NCBI GenBank assembly: GCA_032388755.1
Contig: CP135593.1
Coordinates: forward strand, 1,860,001-1,924,000
Length of the DNA stretch: 64,000 nt
Direction of reading: 5' to 3'
Source: Neisseria sp. DTU_2020_1000833_1_SI_GRL_NUU_006
Lineage (GTDB): Bacteria > Pseudomonadota > Gammaproteobacteria > Burkholderiales > Neisseriaceae
The translations under genes were made by a program, and so were the position numbers. Below are positions 59,544 through 64,000 of this stretch, one piece after another. Within the stretch, counting starts at the first letter, position 1. The number at the start of each line of letters is the position of its first letter. Under the pieces are notes generated by a model. The model worked only from the letters and a program-made list of their open reading frames with translations. It did not search any database and was not told the DNA's origin.

Positions 59544-59962
59544 AACTTGTAGCGTGGGCTTTGCCCGCGACATGAGTGCAAAAACAACGGACGGATTCGG
59601 ATTGCCAGACCACAAGTTTCGCGGGCATAGCCCACGCTACAACTCGCTCAAAAAATTAAATACCAACCGCTCCTCGAAAACACCCAAAGGTCGTCTGAAA
59701 CCCGCAGCGTGGGCTTTGCCCGCGACATGAGTGTAAAGACGACAGACAGATTCGGATTGTCAGGCAGCAAGTTTCGTGGGCGTAGCCCACGCTACAACTC
59801 GCTCAATTAAATACCAACCGCTCCTCAAGAAACACCCAAAGGTCGTCTGAAACCCGTAGCGTGGGCTTTGCCCACGACATGAGTGCAAAGACACGGATGG
59901 ATTCAGATTATCAGGCGGCAAGTTTCGCGGGCATAGCCCACGCTACAACTCGCCGTCCCGAC
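59532..59962. repeat. three tandem 153-bp repeats with DUS and a large palindrome
   Basis: Three copies start with a DUS at about 59533, 59686 and 59838 (period 152-153 bp). Each continues with GTAGCGTGGGCTTTGCCCGCGA (arm given in two parts: GTAGCGTGGGC and TTTGCCCGCGA), about 45 variable bases, and the inverse arm TCGCGGGCATAGCCCACGC. The spacers between copies share AACTCGCTC and TAAATACCAACCGCTCCTC. The third copy lacks the full spacer. No coding capacity. Each copy could form a 20-bp stem in DNA or RNA after rluC. Confidence 0.85.
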
Positions 59963-60045
59963 AACCTTATCCCCGCCCGCCCACGCCTTTCAGACGACCT
60001 TTTTTTCCGCTACCATAACGCCCGACACAAACACGGACAAACACC

Positions 60046-60669
60046 ATGACCCCGACACAGCAACTCCAATCAGGCATACAGGCATTAGGTTTGGACCTAT
60101 CCGCAGAACAACAAACCCTGCTGCTCGCCTATACCGGTCTGCTCAAAAAGTGGAACAAGACCTACAACCTCACCGCCCTGCGCGACGAAGCGCAAATGGT
60201 CAGCCACCACCTGCTCGACAGCCTGACCCTGCTTCCCTACCTCCAAGGCGCGCAGACCATGCTGGATGTCGGCTCCGGCGGCGGACAGCCCGGCATCCCC
60301 GCCGCCATCTGCCGTCCCGACCTCAACATCACCCTTCTGGATGCCAACACCAAAAAAACCGCCTTCCTGCAACAAGCCGTCATCGAACTCGGACTAAGTA
60401 ACGTCCGCGTCGTCAGCGGCCGCGTCGAAGCCGTTCAAGACCTCCAAGCCGACATCATCACCAGCCGCGCCTTCGCCGAACTCGCCGACTTCGTCAACTG
60501 GACGGCACACCTGCTGAAAGACGGCGGCCGCTGGATCGCCATGAAAGGCGTGTACCCCGAAGAAGAAATCGCCAAACTCCCTGACACCGTCGCCGTCGAA
60601 CGCGTCGAAGCCCTCCAAGTCCCCGGCTTGGATGCAGAACGGCATATGGTGGTTTTGAAGAAGGTTTGA
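60046..60669 (+). CDS. rsmG: 16S rRNA m7G527 methyltransferase RsmG
   Basis: RsmG (GidB) methylates G527 in the 530 loop of 16S RNA; its loss gives low-level streptomycin resistance. The 207 residues show YNLTALRDEAQMVSHHLLDSL, the SAM-binding MLDVGSGGGQPGIPAAI, and ITSRAFAELADFVNW with the family C-terminal WIAMKG. Length is normal. It is preceded by a DUS 50 bp upstream and followed by a DUS pair. Confidence 0.96.
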   Translation: MTPTQQLQSGIQALGLDLSAEQQTLLLAYTGLLKKWNKTYNLTALRDEAQMVSHHLLDSLTLLPYLQGAQTMLDVGSGGGQPGIPAAICRPDLNITLLDANTKKTAFLQQAVIELGLSNVRVVSGRVEAVQDLQADIITSRAFAELADFVNWTAHLLKDGGRWIAMKGVYPEEEIAKLPDTVAVERVEALQVPGLDAERHMVVLKKV

Positions 60670-60677
60670 ACATGACA

Positions 60678-60722
60678 CAAGGTCGTCTGAAAACCTGAAA
60701 CAGGGCTTTTCAGACGACCTTG
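60678..60722. terminator. DUS-pair hairpin terminator of rsmG
   Basis: CAAGGTCGTCTGAAAA and its inverse pair closely, directly past the rsmG stop. Confidence 0.75.
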
Positions 60723-60772
60723 TATGTATGCGGAAGCATAAGCGTGGGCGTTTTGCCATTTCAGTCCGCCAT

Positions 60773-60804
60773 AAAAAACCGCCCTACTTGCAGGGCGGTT
60801 TTTT
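60773..60804. terminator. bidirectional terminator between rsmG and the alanine symporter
   Basis: CCGCCCT/AGGGCGG (60779-60798) forms a GC stem with a 6-base loop, flanked by AAAAAA and TTTTTT, so it works on both strands. Confidence 0.93.
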
Positions 60805-60807
60805 GAT

Positions 60808-62232
60808 TTACCAAATATCGGATTTGATTTTGCGTTTCAAACCCGGATGTTCGGAAAGTTTGAAGACGGGGTCTTTGCCCATTTTCAGTTTCGCCGTGTA
60901 GTCTTTCAGCAGCAGGAAGGCAAGCGGAGAGAGGAGAAGGATGGCGACAAGGTTAATCCATGCCATGATGCCCATGGCCATGTCCGCCATATCCCAAACC
61001 AGAGGTACTTTGGCAATTGCGCCGAAGTACACCCATGCCAAAACCAGCATACGGAAAACGGCGGTAACCAGCCAATGGCTCTTGATGAATTGGACGTTGG
61101 ACTCGGCATAGGCATAGTTGCCGATAACGGTTGAAAAGGCAAACATAAATAGGATGACGGCAAGGAAGCCCGCGCCCCATTCGCCTACCTGGCTGACGAT
61201 TGCCGCTTGGGTCAGCGCCGCACCGCTCAGGTCTCCGTAAGGCTGTTGATAGGTCAAGACGATAAAGGCGGTGCATGAGCAGACGATGATGGTATCGACG
61301 AAAACGCCCAGCATTTGAATCATGCCTTGGGAGACGGGGTGCTTCACTTCGGCTGCGGCTGCGGCGTTCGGCGCGGAACCCATACCCGCCTCATTGGAAT
61401 ACAGGCCGCGTTTGATACCCTGCATCATGGTGGTCGAAATCAGACCGCCGAGGAAACCGCCTGCAGCCGAATCGAAGTTGAACGCGTTGGAAAAAATCTG
61501 ACCGAACACGTCAGGAATCAGGGAAATATTGGTAACAATGATGAAGAGTGCTATGACGAGATATAAAACCGCCATCAGCGGAACGATGATTTCCGCGGCT
61601 TTGGATACGCGGCGGATACCGCCGAAGATAATCGGGGCAGTCAGAATGACTAGAGCGACGCCGACATAGTGTTGATCCCAGCCCCATGCCGCTTTGGTGG
61701 TATCGGCGATGGTATTGGTCTGTACGGCTTCAAATACAAAGCCGAAACAGAAAATCAGGCTCAGGGCGAACAAAACGCCCAGCCATTTTTGTCCCAGGCC
61801 TTGAGTGATGTAGTAGGCAGGGCCGCCGCGGAAATGATGGTTGTCGTAATCGCGGATTTTGAACAACTGCGCCAGTGAAGATTCGACAAACGCCGAACTC
61901 ATGCCGATTAAGGCGGTTACCCACATCCAGAACACCGCGCCCGGTCCGCCGAGTTTGATGGCAATCGCCACGCCGGCGATGTTGCCCACGCCTACACGGC
62001 TGGCAAGTCCGGTAACGAAAGCCTGAAACGGCGTAATACCGTGCGGATCATCGCCTTGTTTGCGGCCGCCGAGCATTTCTTTGATACTGCGTCCGAGCAG
62101 ACGGAATTGTACGAAACCGGTGGCAAGTGTGAAGAACAGACCTGCACCCAACAATACATACACCAGCCCTGCCCACATCGGATCGTTGATTTTCTGAACC
62201 CATTGGTGCAGCAATTCGGTAAAGTTATCCAT
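60808..62232 (-). CDS. sodium:alanine symporter (AGCS family)
   Basis: This 474-residue inner-membrane carrier has about 11 helices and the AGCS signatures: ITPFQAFVTGLASRVGVGNIAGVA, FRGGPAYYITQGLG, and the conserved GLYSNEAGMGSAPNAAAAA. It imports alanine or glycine with Na+. The usual family segment is TALAATVGTGNIAGVA; here LASRVGVGNIAGVA has Arg in place of Thr/Ala. A purine-rich site lies upstream. No partner gene. Confidence 0.93.
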   Translation of the reverse strand: MDNFTELLHQWVQKINDPMWAGLVYVLLGAGLFFTLATGFVQFRLLGRSIKEMLGGRKQGDDPHGITPFQAFVTGLASRVGVGNIAGVAIAIKLGGPGAVFWMWVTALIGMSSAFVESSLAQLFKIRDYDNHHFRGGPAYYITQGLGQKWLGVLFALSLIFCFGFVFEAVQTNTIADTTKAAWGWDQHYVGVALVILTAPIIFGGIRRVSKAAEIIVPLMAVLYLVIALFIIVTNISLIPDVFGQIFSNAFNFDSAAGGFLGGLISTTMMQGIKRGLYSNEAGMGSAPNAAAAAEVKHPVSQGMIQMLGVFVDTIIVCSCTAFIVLTYQQPYGDLSGAALTQAAIVSQVGEWGAGFLAVILFMFAFSTVIGNYAYAESNVQFIKSHWLVTAVFRMLVLAWVYFGAIAKVPLVWDMADMAMGIMAWINLVAILLLSPLAFLLLKDYTAKLKMGKDPVFKLSEHPGLKRKIKSDIW

Positions 62233-62520
62233 AAAAAGCCTTTCTAGATACGGCTCTCTGAAGGGATAAACCTGTCAAAGTGCCGCAAAGCTGTTTTCAG
62301 ACGACATCGGGATAATACCCAACGCCAAAACGCGCTATTCTAGCAGACTGTTGACAAACTGAAAAAACTTTACAGTTCCAGCATTGGCATAATCTTGATA
62401 AATATCATAGAGTTTCCTTGCATTACACGACACAGGCTCCAATTTGGGCAAGCAAAAAAAGGTCGTCTGAAAGCATATTGGCAGCTTTCAGACGACCTTG
62501 CTGTTTAAACGTCCATAAAA
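62233..62520. other. intergenic region with a DUS pair
   Basis: It holds the upstream region of the alanine symporter (an inverse near-DUS at about 62294-62306) and a DUS pair at 62458-62499. No gene seen. Confidence 0.55.
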
Positions 62521-62546
62521 AACGGCATGGCAAAAGCCATACCGTT
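62521..62546 (-). terminator. terminator of the 70-residue protein gene
   Basis: On the minus strand AACGGTATGGC and GCCATGCCGTT pair around TTTT and are followed by TTTTATGG. Confidence 0.85.
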
Positions 62547-62565
62547 GTAGGGAATATATTGTCGA

Positions 62566-62778
62566 CTAAGCTTTCCGATATGGGTTTTCCACACCTTCAA
62601 TCAAGGCTTGCAGGTATTCGCGCAACTGTTTTTCACTGCAGCCCATCAGAAGCGCGTCTTCAAATGCGTCTTGTGCTGCTTGATAAAGCTCGGTCATGTT
62701 CTCGGTCATGACTTTTACTTTTTCGGTGCAGGATACGATTTGCCCGTCGTCGTCGTACCATTTGGGCATTTCAGGCAT
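62566..62778 (-). CDS. unknown small acidic protein
   Basis: This 70-residue cytoplasmic protein (MPEMPKWYDDDGQIVSCTEKV...) is mostly helical and acidic, with two cysteines and the pattern ELYQAAQDAFEDALLMGCSE. I recognise no family. GTG at 62784 (two codons earlier, with GGAAAG upstream) is an equally plausible start. It follows the peptidase gene by about 25 bp on the same strand and has its own terminator, so it is probably expressed with it. Confidence 0.75.
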   Translation of the reverse strand: MPEMPKWYDDDGQIVSCTEKVKVMTENMTELYQAAQDAFEDALLMGCSEKQLREYLQALIEGVENPYRKA

Positions 62779-62802
62779 ACTCACGTTGGTGCTTTCCTAG
62801 AC

Positions 62803-63462
62803 TTAATTGAGAAAACGGGACGGATCGTTTTTCTTCACTCGGCGTGCAAAGGCGTATTTGGCGTTCCAGTATTTGTTGCTGAGGCTGGTGATTTCAATGC
62901 GTTTGCCGGTACGCGGAGCGTGGATAAAACGGTCGTTGCCGATGTAGAGTCCGACATGGGAAATCCTGCCGCGTCCCATCGTGCGGAAAAATACCATATC
63001 GCCCGGCTGTAATTCGCCGCGGGATACGCCGACGCCCATTTTTGCCTGTTCAGCGGAGGTACGGGGGAGGTTCAGCCCCATTGAGCGTCTGAAGATATGC
63101 TGCATGAAGCCGCTGCAATCGAAACCGGTAGATGCTGACGTGCCGCCGTAACGGTAGGCAACACCCAAAAGCCCCATCGCGCTGCCGATGAGTTCGTCGG
63201 CACTGTCTGAACTTCTCGATGCACGGACGGGGGCGGCCGGAGCTGAAGGAATGGAATGTACAACGGGAGTTGCTGCGCGCGCGGGTTGGAAATTTATCTG
63301 TGGAGCCTGTACAGGGGCAGGCTGTTTTGCATCTTCAAATTGGTTTAAAACCTGCTGCCTGTTTTTGACGAACACGTCCAGTTCGTCGGCGTTTGCAAAA
63401 TGAATGCCGGACAGCATACAGGCCGAAACCAATAGTGCCGCCAGCCTGGATAAGGCTTTCAT
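62803..63462 (-). CDS. NlpC/P60 (C40) family cell-wall peptidase
   Basis: This 219-residue exported protein has a signal peptide at 1-25 (a cysteine at residue 15 lies in the hydrophobic part), a proline/alanine-rich linker (about 40-85) and an NlpC/P60 domain from about 90. The catalytic cysteine is in TGFDCSGFMQ (about 116), the histidine in ISHVGLYIGNDRFIH, and the third polar residue is the His of HAPRTG. It would cleave peptidoglycan stem peptides in the periplasm. An inverse DUS lies 15 bp upstream of the start. Confidence 0.92.
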   Translation of the reverse strand: MKALSRLAALLVSACMLSGIHFANADELDVFVKNRQQVLNQFEDAKQPAPVQAPQINFQPARAATPVVHSIPSAPAAPVRASRSSDSADELIGSAMGLLGVAYRYGGTSASTGFDCSGFMQHIFRRSMGLNLPRTSAEQAKMGVGVSRGELQPGDMVFFRTMGRGRISHVGLYIGNDRFIHAPRTGKRIEITSLSNKYWNAKYAFARRVKKNDPSRFLN

Positions 63463-63632
63463 GTTTGACTGATTCCATTTTCAGACGACCAGTCTGCCGC
63501 CTGTTATTATGTTATTCTGTATCTAGGATATGCAGGCGATTGTATATAAAAAACAGGATGTTTGGCAAAAAAGCGTCTGTTATATTGCGTTAAAGCGTTG
63601 TTTATAAAAAAATTTGCGAAGACACTCAACCG

Positions 63633-64000
63633 ATGATGATACCCACTCTGCTCGCCATGCGCGACTTTTCCAGAATGCGCGAAATTATTACCGTACTGAC
63701 GAAATACGGCTTGGGCGGCTTTGTGCAGCGCATCCGTTTGGGCGCGGCGGGTGGGGACGAAGTGCATCCCGACAGCCGTTATATGAGTACGCCGCGACGC
63801 TTCCGCAAAGCGTTTGAAGAGCTGGGGCCGACCTTCGTCAAACTCGGTCAGGTATTGTCCACACGGGTCGATATTTTCGGGGCAGAGTGGATTGAAGAGT
63901 TCGAACAACTGCAAAGCAACGTCGCGCCGATACCGTCGTCTGAAATCTATACTTTGGTCGAAGCCTATCTGGGCAAACCCGTTTCCGAAGTGTTCCGCAG
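63633..64000 (+). CDS. ubiB: UbiB, ubiquinone biosynthesis ABC1-family protein kinase-like (5' part)
   Basis: The reading frame runs off the window after about 122 codons. It opens MMIPTLLAMRDFSRMREIITVLTKYG and contains the ABC1/UbiB signature EELGPTFVKLGQVLSTRVDI, where the K-x-G-Q segment replaces the usual kinase P-loop. UbiB supports ubiquinone assembly at the inner membrane as an atypical kinase or ATPase. The second ATG at 63636 is an alternative start. A DUS is read as PSSEIYT near the window end. Confidence 0.9.
   Translation, partial: MMIPTLLAMRDFSRMREIITVLTKYGLGGFVQRIRLGAAGGDEVHPDSRYMSTPRRFRKAFEELGPTFVKLGQVLSTRVDIFGAEWIEEFEQLQSNVAPIPSSEIYTLVEAYLGKPVSEVFR

Noticed and set aside
59532..59962. 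CRISPR array
   Set aside because: The repeat unit is 153 bp with internal inverted repeats and DUS, there are no short repeats with uniform spacers and no cas genes anywhere in the window.

Overview
The window is a chromosomal segment of a Neisseria species. The evidence is the very frequent DNA uptake sequence AGGTCGTCTGAA (the mucDUS dialect of the N. mucosa / N. sicca / N. macacae group, not the GCCGTCTGAA core of meningococci and gonococci), three Correia repeat enclosed elements (CREE), a NadA-like adhesin, the DUS receptor ComP, and neisserial gene neighbourhoods. Many DUS occur as head-to-head pairs forming hairpin terminators; others lie inside genes and are translated as RSSEN or FSDDL peptides.

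Layout. 0-8 kb: small secreted protein, hemL, CREE, AEC transporter, a 793-residue NadA-like trimeric autotransporter, and a purine permease. 7.9-14.7 kb: the competence genes comP and comEA beside a complete rRNA operon (16S, tRNA-Ile, tRNA-Ala, 23S, 5S) on the minus strand. 14.9-20.3 kb: a ypjD/ccsA-like gene divergent from ffh, a YdcF protein, a UPF0016 manganese exporter behind a yybP-ykoY-type riboswitch, a pseudouridine synthase, an integrase relic and tRNA-Leu. 20.3-25.8 kb: secG-tpiA, msrC, a Pcm-like methyltransferase, a rhodanese, a DUF924 protein, slyX and a Na+/H+ antiporter.

25.9-28.6 kb is the accessory part. It holds an IS110/Piv-family element inserted in the second copy of a tandemly repeated target, with a leader that reads like a bridge RNA, and an AT-rich unknown zinc-finger gene placed directly behind polA. 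28.6-37.7 kb: polA, thiG-thiS, an HxlR regulator divergent from a quinone-oxidoreductase-like gene, and a TPP-riboswitch unit thiO / ICMT-like / NERD / thiE.

37.9-51.4 kb is the S10-spc-alpha ribosomal protein cluster on the minus strand, from rplC to rplQ with secY, infA and rpoA; rpsJ is absent from its head. 51.7-64 kb: ampG, an MFS transporter, a small membrane protein, rne divergent from rluC, three tandem 153-bp DUS/palindrome repeats, rsmG, an alanine symporter, an unknown 70-residue protein, an NlpC/P60 peptidase and the 5' part of ubiB.

Most genes are core housekeeping. The most unusual items are the IS110 bridge-RNA candidate with its own empty-site control, the double-headed NadA-like adhesin, a ComP with Gln in place of the near-invariant pilin Glu5, and the unknown gene behind polA. 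All calls are by reading; no searches or folding programs were run.
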